Part shown: positions 36,201 to 46,384 of the stretch, one piece after another
Numbering within the stretch: the stretch's first letter is position 1
Layout: each line of letters begins with the position of its first letter
Source of the DNA: Corydoras sp. C115
Taxonomy: Eukaryota; Chordata; Actinopteri; Siluriformes; Callichthyidae
DNA: 64,000 nucleotides
Assembly: GCA_019802505.1 (NCBI GenBank)
Contig: JAFMOC010000448.1
Span: 132,501-196,500 of the forward strand
Direction: 5' to 3'
Made by a program: the position numbers and the translations under genes
Notes under the pieces: generated by a model
Seen by the model: only the letters and a program-made list of their open reading frames with translations
What the model was told of the DNA's origin: nothing
The model's database searches: none

Positions 36201-36945
36201 CACCAGGTGAATCTAATAAAGTGATTCTTTCAGGTGACTCTAATAAAGTGATTCCACCAGGTGACTCTAATAAAGTGATTCCACCAGGTGAATCTAATAA
36301 AGTGATTCCACCAGGTGAATCTAATAAAGTGATTCCACCAGGTGACTCTAATAAAGTGATTCCACCAGGTGAATCTAATAAAGTGATTCCACCAGGTGAA
36401 TCTAATAAAGTGATTCCACCAGGTGAATCTAATAAAGTGATTCCACCAGGTGAATCTAATAAAGTGATTCCACCAGGTGACTCTAATAAAGTGATTCCAC
36501 CAGGTGAATCTAATAAAGTGATTCCACCAGGTGAATCTAATAAAGTGATTCCACCAGGTGACTCTAATAAAGTGATTCCACCAGGTGAATCTAATAAAGT
36601 GATTCCACCAGGTGACTCTAATAAAGTGATTCCACCAGGTGAATCTAATAAAGTGATTCTTTCAGGTGACTCTAATAGTGATTCCACCAGGTGAATCTAA
36701 TAAAGTGATTCTAACAGGTGAATCTAATAAAGTGATTCTTTCAGGTGACTCTAATAAAGTGATTCCACTAGGTGAATCTAATAAAGTGATTCTAACAGGT
36801 GAATCTAATAAAGTGATTCTTTCAGGTGACTCTAATAAAGTGATTCCACCAGGTGAATCTAATAAACTGATTCTAACAGGTGAATCTAATAAAGTGATTC
36901 CACCAGGTGAATCTAATAAAGTGATTCCACCAGGTAATCACTTAT
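30290..36945. repeat. 6.6-kb satellite of a 27-bp unit, about 245 copies
   Basis: The unit is gtgattccaccaggtgaa followed by tctaataaa, with four main variants at the centre (ccacca, ctttca, ctaaca, ctaaaa) and gaa/gac next to it. Every unit has AATAAA and CAG|GTGA (AAG|GTGA in one variant) on the plus strand. It lies between the convergent 3' ends of gdpd5 and hspa13. Because 27 is divisible by three, the plus strand stays open for up to 1231 codons and long minus-strand frames stay open too. The variants are mostly amino-acid changing, frames break at single-base indels (about 33960, 34310, 34600, 35265), and there is no promoter or splice logic, so I do not call it coding. Confidence 0.97.
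32790..36945. repeat. Tandem duplication of a 2.08-kb block (77 units) inside the 27-bp satellite
   Basis: Rare private variants recur at a fixed offset of 2078-2079 bp: gagtccacca at 33281 and 35359, ggtaaatcta at 34100 and 36179, the short unit ctaatagtgatt near 34598 and 36675, ccactaggtg near 34687 and 36765. The two copies differ only by a few single-base indels. The boundaries are approximate. Confidence 0.88.
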
Positions 36946-38444
36946 AAGCGTCACCTGATAGAATCACTTCCTTAGATTCAGTTAACGCCCTGAGTCATTT
37001 AGGTGAATTCAATAGTGATTCTAACAGGTGAATCTAATAAAGTGATTCTTTCAGGTGAACCTATGATTCAGTGATTCTAACGAGTTTAATGAGTTCTCAT
37101 GATGCTGTATCTTTTCAGATGACCGGGTCCGGTCTCGGTCAGTGGACGGTCAGATCTGGAGCTCTTTGATCAGATGTTAATTTAACGACTTGCTCGTCTT
37201 TGATCTTTTTAATGAACCGAGTCTCAGAATCGAACCCGAGACTCGCGTCTCAGTATCAAAATATGAATCTTTAATAATCTGAGAAATTAAACATCGTTAT
37301 TAAATTAATTAATCATTAGCACACTCACTGAAGCTTAACGAGCACACACACACAAACATACACACTAAGTGCTGGGATAGGCTCCAAACAACCTTGTGGT
37401 CCTTTTTGAGAGAATGAACGGGTTTAGTAAACATGAAGGTGCCGTTCTGCGGTTCTAATGAAGCACACACACTCACATACACACACTCTCACGCTCTCAC
37501 ACACTCACACTCAGGTTCTACAACACGTTCTACAGACTGCAGTTCAGACGGTCGGTGCTCCTCCACCGTGTCCTTCAGGGTCAGGACCCCCGCAGAGGGG
37601 CGGGGCCGCGGGTTCTGTGGTGGATCATTCTCACTGCAGGATCAGGAGCTCGGTGGTGGTGCAGAACCGGGTCAGAGGGTGAACCGGGTCAGAGGAGGTT
37701 CTGCTGCTTTCCTGTTTCATCTGAAAAAATGTCCTGAGATCAGAAGTCTGTTCTGAATGAACGCGGGTTCTGAAAACGCTGAACAATAGAACAATAGAAC
37801 CCAGACTCGGATCAGAACCCGGACTCGGATCAGAACCCGGACTCGGATCGGAACCCGGACTCGGATCAGAACCGCCGGAACGAGGCAGCGTGATCAGCGT
37901 GGCATCGTCTCAATGTCACATTCGCTTCATCCAGAGCGGCGCCACCTTCAGTCTGAGGGTCAGAACTCCACACAACAACAGAACCCGATGATCCGTCTGA
38001 GGAAGAACCCACTGACCCCCCCCCCCCCCCCTCCCCCCCACATGATCAGGTCATGTGACCCGTCCCTGACGACGAGGAGAACCTTCATTTAACATCTGCA
38101 CCAACGAGCTCAAAGATCAAAGGCTTCTTCATATCAACATTTAAATATTCAAATGAGACTCCACCTTAAATACACAACTAATAAATATTACACTCTGCTT
38201 TTTGGGAGCCTGCAGGTATTAAGGTCACCCCCCCCCCACCCACCCCACCCCACCCGCTGCAGGGTGGAGTTAGTGATGGAGTAACCCATGACATAAATAA
38301 GGACTCGTCGATATCCGATCCAATGGGAGAACATGCCAAACCTCAGTGTGCAGGTGAGGGGCTTTCTGCAGCATCAGCACATTTTTGGCTCAGTGGGGGG
38401 CGTCCTCAGACTCAGTAGCAGCTGATCTGATTGGCCGATGGGAC
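36946..38444. other. Region downstream of hspa13, no gene
   Basis: Holds decayed pieces of the 27-bp unit at 36990-37080, (CA/CT)n at 37460-37515, an 18-bp repeat (cagaacccggactcggat) at 37795-37872 and poly-C runs near 38017-38040 and 38229. The hspa13 3' UTR must lie here, but I see no clear minus-strand AATAAA. Confidence 0.6.
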
Positions 38445-39013
38445 TCAGCTGAAGTTGGTCTTGCGCAGGTGTCTGTTGGGAATCTCGATGGCGCTGACCT
38501 GCAGGGGCCAGGAGCCCCCCATGATGCCCGCCTGCAGCGCCACGCCCGTCACCACCGCCAGGTCCGGGTCCACCCTCGTGTTCACCTCCTTCCCAAAGTA
38601 CTGACCGATGAGGTGGCGCACGCGGGGGATCCTCGTGGAGCCGCCCACCAGCACCACCTCGTCCACCCGGTCCCTGCGCAGACGTCCCTCCCGCAGGACG
38701 GTCTCGATGGGGGTCAGGATCTTCTGGAACAGATCGGCGTTCAGCTTCTCAAAGAGCTCGCGGCTCAGCTCCTCCCGGAACGTCACCGCTTCCTCTCGCG
38801 CTCCCTCCGCGTCCCGAGTCTGCAAACGGAGGACGACCTGGAGGTGGACGCTGGGCTTCTCCGTCAGGTTCAGCTTGGCCTCCTCCACGGCCTGCCGGAG
38901 GCGCTGGACGTCTGCCTTTAACGTGGGGGCGACGCCATGCCGCTGCCGCACCCGCTCACTGACGTACTGGAACAGCCGCTGGCTGAAGTCCTGACCTCCC
39001 AGCTTGTTATTAC
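38445..39013 (-). CDS. hspa13: hspa13 exon 5 (ATPase lobe II, stop)
   Basis: Residues 251-439: NNKLGGQDFSQRL, RLRQAVEEAKLNLTEKPS, LFEKLNADLFQKILTPIE, VDEVVLVGGSTRIPRVRHLI, VDPDLAVVTGVALQAGIMGG, WPLQVSAIEIPNRH, TGA at 38447-38445. The exon is GC-rich, unlike its AT-rich flanks. Acceptor cttctcag. Confidence 0.96.
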
Positions 39014-42000
39014 CTGAGAAGATCAGGAGAGATGATGAAGATGAAGATGATGATGAAGATGATGAAGCTCAGCGACAGTCTGCTTGGTTTTTCATACACA
39101 CTGCTTTCATTTACTTTCAAATTTCTCAGATTTAAATAATTATCAGACTGGGATTAAGAATAATAATGAAGAGGACACTTCCTCCATGCGCCACTAGGGG
39201 GAGCACCAACAGAGCGTTACACCAAGTTCAGAGCAGAATCCGGGCCCCTGCATCTCACCTGCCATGGCTCTGGTGAGGAACATGCCCCCCTGTTTGTTCA
39301 GCAGAGACACGTCCAGCGTTCCTCCACCCAGATCCACCACCAGCACGTTAAACACGTCCACCTTGTGAAGGCCGTAGGCCATCGCTGCCGCCGTGGGCTC
39401 GTTAATGACCCTCAGGATGTCCAGCCCTGAGGACACAAGATCAAATCTGAGACGAGCGACAATCAGAGGAACGAGGAACGAGAACGTGGGTCTGTATTTC
39501 TGACGGTCAGTGGAACGTACAGCAGAACAGACGGTCAGTGGAACGTACAGCAGAACAGACGGTCAGTGGAACGTACAGCGGAACCGATGACCCATCAGGC
39601 CGAGGGATTTACAGACCCGGCTGCAGGTCAATGACGGAGCCTCAACGAGAGAGACGTTTTAAAGATGAGAGACGTTTCAGATCCACAAAGCTGATTCAGA
39701 TTCAGATTCAGAATGACTCCTGATTCTCTTGACTTCAAAGAATCAAATCTCATGAGGTTATGAGACTATAAGGCAGCATGGTGGCGCTCTCACCTCTCAG
39801 TTCTCTATTGGTTTCCATGACATTTAACAAACTTCTCTTTATGACTTTATGAAGGTTTATAAAATAAAATAAAATCAAATAAAATAAAGTGGGTGGCACG
39901 GTGGCGTAGTGGTTTAGCATGTTCTCCTCTCAGCACTAGGGATTCCCGGTTCGAATCCCCATCTGGGTGCAGTTTCCATGTTCTCCCCGTGTCTGCGTGG
40001 GTTTCCTCCGGGTTCTCTGGTTTCCTCCCACAGTCCAAAAACATGGATCAAGTCAATTGAATTCTCAAAATTGCCCCATATAGAGTGTGTCTGTGTGTGT
40101 GAGTGTGTGCCCAGCGATGGATTGGCGCCCTGTCCTGGGTGTATCTGTCCAGCGCCTGAGATGTTCTCCCCTGGATGGACATGATGAACCCCCCCCCCCG
40201 CCACCCTAATAGAGGATAAAGCTGAAGATAATGAATGAATGAATGAAAATAAAATAAAAGCCCAGCGAGAAGTGAGCGGTTACGTTTCCATCCGCTTCAT
40301 CATTATCTTCCGCTTTATCCTCTATTAGGGTCGCGGGGGGGGGGGGGGGGGGGGTTCCCCATGCCCATCCAGGGGAGAACGTTTTGGGCGCTGGACAGAT
40401 ACACCCAGGACAGGGGGGCAGACTATCGCTGGACACACACTCACACTCTATATGGGGCAATTTGGAGAATTCCATTGACCTTGATCCATGTTTTTGGACT
40501 GTGGGAGGAAACCGGAGGACCCGGAGGAAACCCACGTGGACACGGGGAGAACATGCAGCTCCACCCAGATGGGGATTCGAACCCCAGCACTGAGAGGAGA
40601 ACATGCTAAACTCTAAGGCACCGAGCCGGCCAGTAAACGTACACGGTTAGGTTTATCATGTTTAAACAGATGAAGTGATGGAGTTTGTGAGCTGGACCTG
40701 GGTGGACAGTGGGACAGGGACGCCGAGACGTGGTGGAGGACTCACCCGCCAGAGCGGCCGCCCTGATGGTGCAGTTCCTCTGCCGCTCGTCGAACTCCGC
40801 CGGCACGGACAGAACGGCCTTCTCGATGGACACGCCCAGATGCTCCTCAGCCATCTTCTTCATCTTCAGCAGCAGCCGCGAGCCGATGAACTCCGGACTC
40901 ACGTCCAGGGAGCTGCCGTTAACGGTCACCCGGAACCCGGCCGATCCGTCACTGAGGACGACCTGTGAGACAGTCAGCTGATCGATTAAAGGCCAGCACT
41001 CGTTATGGGTTATTAATCTTAAAGGTGACGGGGGTTCCTTTAACATCCCCTCCATCAGGTTCTGTAATCAATCAATCAATCAATCAATCATGATACATGT
41101 TCTCAATGTTGTTATCATTAATATCACATGGTACACGAGAAAAGAATGAAATGATGGGTCCCCGATTACCCCCCCCCCCCCCGTTATTTTAAACTTATTG
41201 TTTACATTTAAATTTCAAAGAAGAAAATTAGATTTTTCTTTTAAATACAATATATACAAATGGGGCGGCACGGTGGCTTAGTGGTTTAGCATGTTCTCCT
41301 CTCAGCGCTAGGGATTCCCGGTTCAAATCCCCATCTGGGTGGAGTTTCCATGTTCTCCCCGTGTCCACGTGGGTTTCCTCCGGGTTCTCCAGTTTCCTCC
41401 CACAGTGCAAAAACATGGATCAAGTCAATTGAATTCTCCAAATTGCCCCATATAGAGTGTGTGTGAGTGAGTGTGTGTTCAGTGATAGATTGCCCCCCTG
41501 TCCTGGGTGTATCTGCCCAGCGCCCGAAACGTTCTCCTCTGGATGGGCATGGGGAACCCCCCCCGCCCGCGACCCTAATAGAGGATAAAGCGGAAGATAA
41601 TGGCTGGCTGGCAGTATATAGATATGTGAAATATAATAATATATAACTATGAATATATATAATATATATAATATACAACTACAAATATAAATATAATAAA
41701 TGTTATATAGAATATTTTAACTATAAATATAATATATGTATATACAGTACATAAAATAAAATTAAGAATATATATACACTATATATAAAAAGTAGTATAC
41801 AATAGATATATATTCATTCATCCATCCATCCTTTATCTTCTGCTTTATCCTCTATTAGGGTCGTGGGGGGGTTCCCCATGCCCATCCAGGGGAGAATGTG
41901 TCGGGCGCTGGGCAGATACACCCAGGACAGGGCGCCAATACATCACTGGGCACACACTCACTCTCACACACACACACACACACTCACTCTATATGGGGCA

Positions 42001-42830
42001 ATTTGGAGAACTCAATTGACTTGATCCATGTTTTTGGACTGTGGGAGGAAACCGGAGAACCAGGAGGAAACCCACGCAGACACGGGGAGAACATGGAAAC
42101 TCCACCCAGATGGGGATTCAAACCGGGAATCCCTAGCGCTGAGAGGAGAACATGCCAAACCACTAAGCCACCATGCCACCCTACAATAGAATATAAATAT
42201 AGCAGCATATATAATGTATATGAACGGAACATGTGAGATGATGAGATGATGTCCACCACGGCGTCCTCTGGATTCTGGTTCTGATGGACGTACCTTAAAC
42301 GGGTAGCGGGAGCTCTCCTGCTCCAGGCTGTTCTGGTCAAAAATCTTCCCGATGAACCTTTTAGCATCAAAGATGGTGTTTTGAGGGCTGATGTCGGCTA
42401 AAGCCTGACCCTCGTGACCCACGAACATGCCGGCGTTTGTGAAGGACACCACACTGGGGATGCTCTTCCTTCCCTTGGCGTCCCCGATCACCTCCACCTC
42501 TCCCGTCCCCGGCTGGAAGACTCCGACTGAACAGAACGTGGTCCCCAGGTCCAGACCGATGACTTTGGGGGTGGGGGGAGGGAGGTACTGCTGCCCCAAG
42601 TAACCCGCCAGGAATAAGGCCAGGATCACGGACCCTGAGACAGAGCACAAACCATTACAGGACTCTGAGTAACGAGGGATTAATTAGACACAAACTGAAC
42701 CAAACCGGATCAAACCGCACCAACACAGACAGGGAGCAGGGAGCGGCCAGGGTCAGGAACCGGCACAGGGTTGATCAAACACATAACGGTTACACCTGAG
42801 AGCTACAACATGTCATGTTTGCTGTGTGAA

Positions 42831-42866
<36 letters not shown>

Positions 42867-43529
42867 GCTCATGGTTGCCAGCACCTCCTCTGTGTGTGTA
42901 TACTCAGGTGTTAAGGTGGCAGACTGAGCAGATAAACATTCAACAAACACTAAAACATTCACATAATATAAATTCAGAGGAGAACATTATTCCATTTTTA
43001 ATAAACTTTAAATAACTTTAAATACTTTGTTCTCTATAAAATATCTCTTGTGAAAATAATCACGACTCTCAACACACTGCAAACATGAAAAACTAAATTA
43101 AAATAAATAAAAAAAAAAAGTAAAAATTACAAATCAAAACATTCAGATTTTTTTGCTCTTGGGTCGTTTTCAAAAAATGAATTTAAACTTTAAATATCTT
43201 TCATTTGTTCTCTATAAAAAATGACTCTATAAAAATCATACACATTTAAAACATGAATAAAGCTTCCACATATCAGCGGGTCGTTAATAACATTAATAAC
43301 AGATCAATCGAAAACGACCTCCCGTCGACCTGCAGGTTATACTGGACTTACAGCAGCAGTAGGGTCACCGTACGACCCCTCCCCTTTCATCTGAGCAGGT
43401 ATGATTAGGGTGGTGGATGGTGGTGGTGGTTCGTCAGTGTGTTAGTGTGTGTGGTGGATCAGAAACAGCAGTGCTGCTGGAGCTTTCAAACACTGTGTCC
43501 ACTCTCTGAAATAAACCAGTCCCACCATC

Positions 43530-43560
<31 letters not shown>

Positions 43561-43628
43561 CTACCATCACCATCACTACCATCCTCATCAACATCATCAT
43601 CACCATCATCACCATCATCAACAACATC

Positions 43629-43659
<31 letters not shown>

Positions 43660-43799
43660 CCATCATCATCATCATTATCATCACCATCATCACCATCATC
43701 AACATCATCATCAACATCATCACCATCATCATCATCATCATCATCATCACCATCATCACCATCATCAACAACATCATCATCACCATCATCAACAACATC

Positions 43800-43849
<50 letters not shown>

Positions 43850-43985
43850 CACCATCATCACCATCATCAACATCATCATCAACATCATCATCATCATCAC
43901 CATCATCATCATCACCATCATCATCATCACCATCATCATCATCACCATCATCATCATCACCATCATCATCATTATCATCACCATC

Positions 43986-44017
<32 letters not shown>

Positions 44018-44123
44018 CACCATCATCACCATCATCAACATCATCATCAACATCATCATCACCATCATCATCATCATCATCACCATCACCATCATCACCA
44101 TCATCAACATCATCATCAACATC

Positions 44124-44155
<32 letters not shown>

Positions 44156-45776
44156 CATCATTATCATCACCATCATCATCATCATCATCACCACCATCAT
44201 CTTTATCAGTGAGGATCAGTAACAGATGCCTCTGATTCTACATCTTTAAGGTGGAGGTGTCTGATGGATGTTCAGTGAGTGGACACGGGGGTTAACCTCT
44301 AACAGCACCGACACCAGAGGAACACAGCGCCACCGTGTGAGTGTTACAGCATAACACACCAACCACCAACCAAACACTCAGACAGGAGGAATATGTGTGT
44401 GTATATATGTATATGTGTTTGTGTGTGTGTGTATGTTTGTGTGTATGTTTGTGTGTATGTTTGTGTGTATGTTTGTGTGTATATTTGTGTGTGTATGTTT
44501 GTGTGTGTGTGTGTATGTATGTATGTGTGTGTATATATGTATATGTGTATGTTTGTGTGTATGTTTGTGTGTGTGTGTATATTTGTGTGTGTATGTTTGT
44601 GTGTGTATGTTTGTGTGTGTATGTTTGTGTGTGTATGTTTGTGTGTGTGTATGTTTGTGTGTGTGTATGATTGTGTGTGTGTATGTTTGTGTGTGTATGT
44701 TTGTGTGTGTATGTTTGTGTGTGTATGTTTGTGTGTGTATGTATGTGTGTATGTATGTGTGTGTGTGTATGTTTGTGTGTGTATGTGTGTGTATGTTTGT
44801 GTGTGTGTGTTTGTGTGTGTATGTTTGTGTGTGTATGTTTGTGTGTGTGTATGTTTGTGTGTGTGTATGTTTGTGTGTGTATGTTTGTGTGTGTATGTTT
44901 GTGTGTGTATGTTTGTGTGTGTATGTATGTGTGTATGTATGTGTGTGTGTGTGTATGTTTGTGTGTGTATGTTTGTGTGTGTGTATGTTTGTGTGTGTGT
45001 ATGTTTGTGTGTGTGTATGTTTGTGTGTGTATGTTTGTGTGTGTATGTTTGTGTGTGTATGTTTGTGTGTGTATGTTTGTGTGTGTATGTTTGTGTGTGT
45101 ATGTTTGTGTGTGTATGTTTGTGTGTGTATGTTTGTGTGTGTATGTTTGTGTGTGTATGTTTGTGTGTGTATGTTTGTGTATGTATGTTTGTGTGTGTAT
45201 GTTTGTTTGTGTGTGTATGTTTGTGTGTGTATGTTTGTGTGTGTATGTTTGTGTGTGTGTGTAATAAAGATGTCGTGTGTGTTAAGTTTATATAAATGAT
45301 CTCTGTGTGATGTGTTGTTTTTTCAGAATGAGGAAATCTGTGGCGTTCTGACTAAAGCAGGTTTATAAATCAGTTATAACTCACCGATGGCGGACAGTTC
45401 TGCGTGTTTAAATCAGTTATAACTCACCGATGGCGGACAGTTCTCTGTGTTTTTGTTATAACTCACCGATGGCGGACAGTTCTCTGTGTTTTTGTTATAA
45501 CTCACCGATGGCGGACAGTTCTGTGTGTTTTTATCAGTTATAACTCACCGATGGCGGACAGTTCTGTGTGTTTTTGTTATAACTCACCGATGGCGGACAG
45601 TTCTGTGTGTTTTTGTTATAACTCACCGATGGCGGACAGTTCTGTGTGTTTAAATCAGTTATAACTCACCGATGGCGGACAGTTCTCTGTGTTTTTGTTA
45701 TAACTCACCGATGGCGGACAGTTCTGTGTGTTTTTATCAGTTATAACTCACCGATGGCGGACAGTTCTGCGGACAT
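38445..45776 (-). CDS. hspa13: HSPA13 (STCH), microsomal Hsp70-like ATPase
   Basis: Exons in transcription order: 45752-45776, 42294-42634, 40746-40962, 39259-39426, 38445-39013. Lengths 25+341+217+168+569 give 439 codons plus TGA in continuous phase. HSPA13 is an ER/microsome-associated Hsp70 relative that has the ATPase domain but lacks the usual substrate-binding domain. Visible motifs: an N-terminal hydrophobic anchor (about residues 10-22), phosphate motif 1 GLDLGTTFCSVGV at 35-47, phosphate motif 2 VDLGGGTLDVS at 225-235, and adenosine motif VGGSTRIPR at 373-381. The C terminus IPNRHLRKTNFS is family-specific. It is shorter than human (471), mainly because a variable loop between KLNLT and the LSRELFEKLN segment is absent or reduced. 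It is convergent with gdpd5 and upstream neighbour of samsn1's 3' end. No obvious AATAAA lies just downstream on the minus strand. Confidence 0.95.
39259..39426 (-). CDS. hspa13: hspa13 exon 4 (phosphate-2 motif)
   Basis: Residues 195-251: ILRVINEPTAAAMAYGLHK, VLVVDLGGGTLDVSLLNKQ, GGMFLTRAMAG. Acceptor tgtcctcag, donor GTGAGA, phase 1 at both ends. Confidence 0.96.
39891..40247 (+). mobile_element. tRNA-derived SINE copy 5
   Basis: Full-length copy in hspa13 intron 3, inserted in an AAATAAA-rich flank that is repeated on its other side. Confidence 0.9.
40303..40631 (-). mobile_element. tRNA-derived SINE copy 6
   Basis: Minus-oriented copy only about 55 bp after copy 5, with an expanded poly-G run at 40336-40354 in its 3' part. 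The head is partly degraded (GAACCCCAGCAC). Confidence 0.88.
40746..40962 (-). CDS. hspa13: hspa13 exon 3 (ATPase lobe I)
   Basis: Residues 123-195: VVLSDGSAGFRVTVNG, LDVSPEFIGSRLLLKMKKMA, AVLSVPAEFDERQRN, ending AALAG. SVPAEFD and RQRN are typical Hsp70 positions. Acceptor gtctcacag, donor GTGAGT, phase 1. Confidence 0.95.
41264..41610 (+). mobile_element. tRNA-derived SINE copy 7
   Basis: Full-length copy in hspa13 intron 2; box B is mutated to GGTTCAAATCC. Confidence 0.9.
41610..41812. repeat. AT-rich low-complexity sequence
   Basis: TATA-type simple sequence between SINE copies 7 and 8 in hspa13 intron 2. A similar patch is at 47113-47330. Confidence 0.8.
41813..42182 (-). mobile_element. 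tRNA-derived SINE copy 8
   Basis: Minus-oriented full copy in hspa13 intron 2, about 110 bp from exon 2. It forms a large inverted pair with copy 7. Confidence 0.9.
42294..42634 (-). CDS. hspa13: hspa13 exon 2 (anchor and ATPase lobe I)
   Basis: Residues 9-122: membrane anchor, the QQYLPPPTPKVIGLDLGTTF segment, and NTIFDAKRFIGKIFD, ending SSRYPFK. Acceptor ctgtctcag, donor GTACGT, phase 0. Confidence 0.95.
43395..43505. mobile_element. Same dispersed repeat, one arm
   Basis: gattagggtggtggatggtg...tggatcagaaacagcagtgctgctggag...aaacactgtgtccactctct: one arm of the element in hspa13 intron 1. Confidence 0.6.
43515..44205. repeat. (CAT)n trinucleotide array with CAC/AAC interruptions
   Basis: 690 bp in hspa13 intron 1. 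Higher-order blocks such as catcaacatcatcatcaac recur. Poly-His and poly-Met frames across it are artefacts. On the hspa13 sense strand it reads (GAT)n. Confidence 0.97.
44390..45262. repeat. 12-bp array (TGTGTGTATGTT)n
   Basis: 870 bp of tgtgtgtatgtt units with length variants in hspa13 intron 1. Confidence 0.97.
45371..45776 (-). repeat. Ten-copy minisatellite made from the hspa13 exon-1 splice donor
   Basis: Units of 39-44 bp. On the sense (minus) strand each has the end of exon 1, AACTGTCCGCCATCG, followed by the donor GTGAGTTATAAC and a short aaaacacag-type linker. The donor core recurs near 45383, 45427, 45466, 45505, 45548, 45587, 45626, 45669, 45708 and 45752. Only the copy at 45752-45776 is preceded by the ATG. 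Confidence 0.93.
45752..45776 (-). CDS. hspa13: hspa13 exon 1 (start codon)
   Basis: Minus-strand ATG at 45776-45774, codons M-S-A-E-L-S-A-I plus one base, then donor CG|GTGAGT at 45751. Joining to exon 2 gives MSAELSAIGSVILALFL, the same layout as mammalian HSPA13 (short polar start, then anchor). The 3' part of this exon and its donor form the unit of the adjacent minisatellite. Confidence 0.88.
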
Positions 45777-46080
45777 GCTGCGTGTTTAAAGTCTTCGGTG
45801 TCTGCAGCTCTGCTGACGGGGACGTCGCCTCAGCGCCTCAGCCGCGGTCGGGACTGTACACGTCCCTCTTACAGAGCACAGTGGGATTGTGGGTAATGTA
45901 GTCGTGTTCCTGCGCTGCCACCTCACGCACGATATCGGAACGTTCGTACAAAGAACTACATCTCCTATAATCCCACTCTCTCTGACGTAAAAGGAAGTGA
46001 CGCCTCGAACGGTGTGTGCTTTACATATAATGTGCGCCGGTTCGTGTGCGGGATGTTCATCCGGGTCCCGCGGTGAATGA
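45777..46080 (-). promoter_or_regulatory. hspa13: hspa13 promoter / 5' UTR region with two ZNF143/Staf-like motifs
   Basis: CpG-rich relative to its flanks. At 45883-45902 the minus strand reads ACTACATTACCCACAATCCC, and at 45955-45974 the plus strand reads ACTACATCTCCTATAATCCC. Both resemble the ACTACANNTCCC...ATNC motif bound by ZNF143 at many housekeeping promoters, and they face opposite ways. tgacgtaa near 45983 is CRE-like. No TATA box seen. Confidence 0.6.
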
Positions 46081-46384
46081 TATATAGATCAGTGAAATAA
46101 AGTTCAAACAGAGTGGATCGCTGTCATTTAAATAAAGTCCATAAACGGCTTTTTATTAAAGTTTATCAGAATTAAAACATCTAAAGATTCTCTCCTAAAG
46201 ATCAAAACTGTGAGGAAGAGAAAACAAGAGGGAAATATGAAGCATATGAGACCCGGAGGATTAGATTATTAAAATATATATACAGAATGTTGAGATGGTC
46301 ATTAGTTACACATTCATTCATTCATTCATTCATTATCGTTACATTTACATTTACATTCATTCATTCATTCATTTATTCATTATC

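Noticed and set aside
30288..36947. A giant repeat protein or LEA/antifreeze-like gene in the 27-bp array
   Set aside because: No promoter, splice structure or codon-level conservation; variants are mostly amino-acid changing and frames break at indels.
43439..44212. Poly-His and poly-Met open frames
   Set aside because: (CAT)n trinucleotide array in hspa13 intron 1.
44341..45299. Cys/Val-rich frames of up to 300 codons
   Set aside because: 12-bp (TGTGTGTATGTT)n array.
45404..45664. 86-codon frame repeating a THRWRTVLCVFVI-like peptide
   Set aside because: Antisense reading of the hspa13 splice-donor minisatellite.
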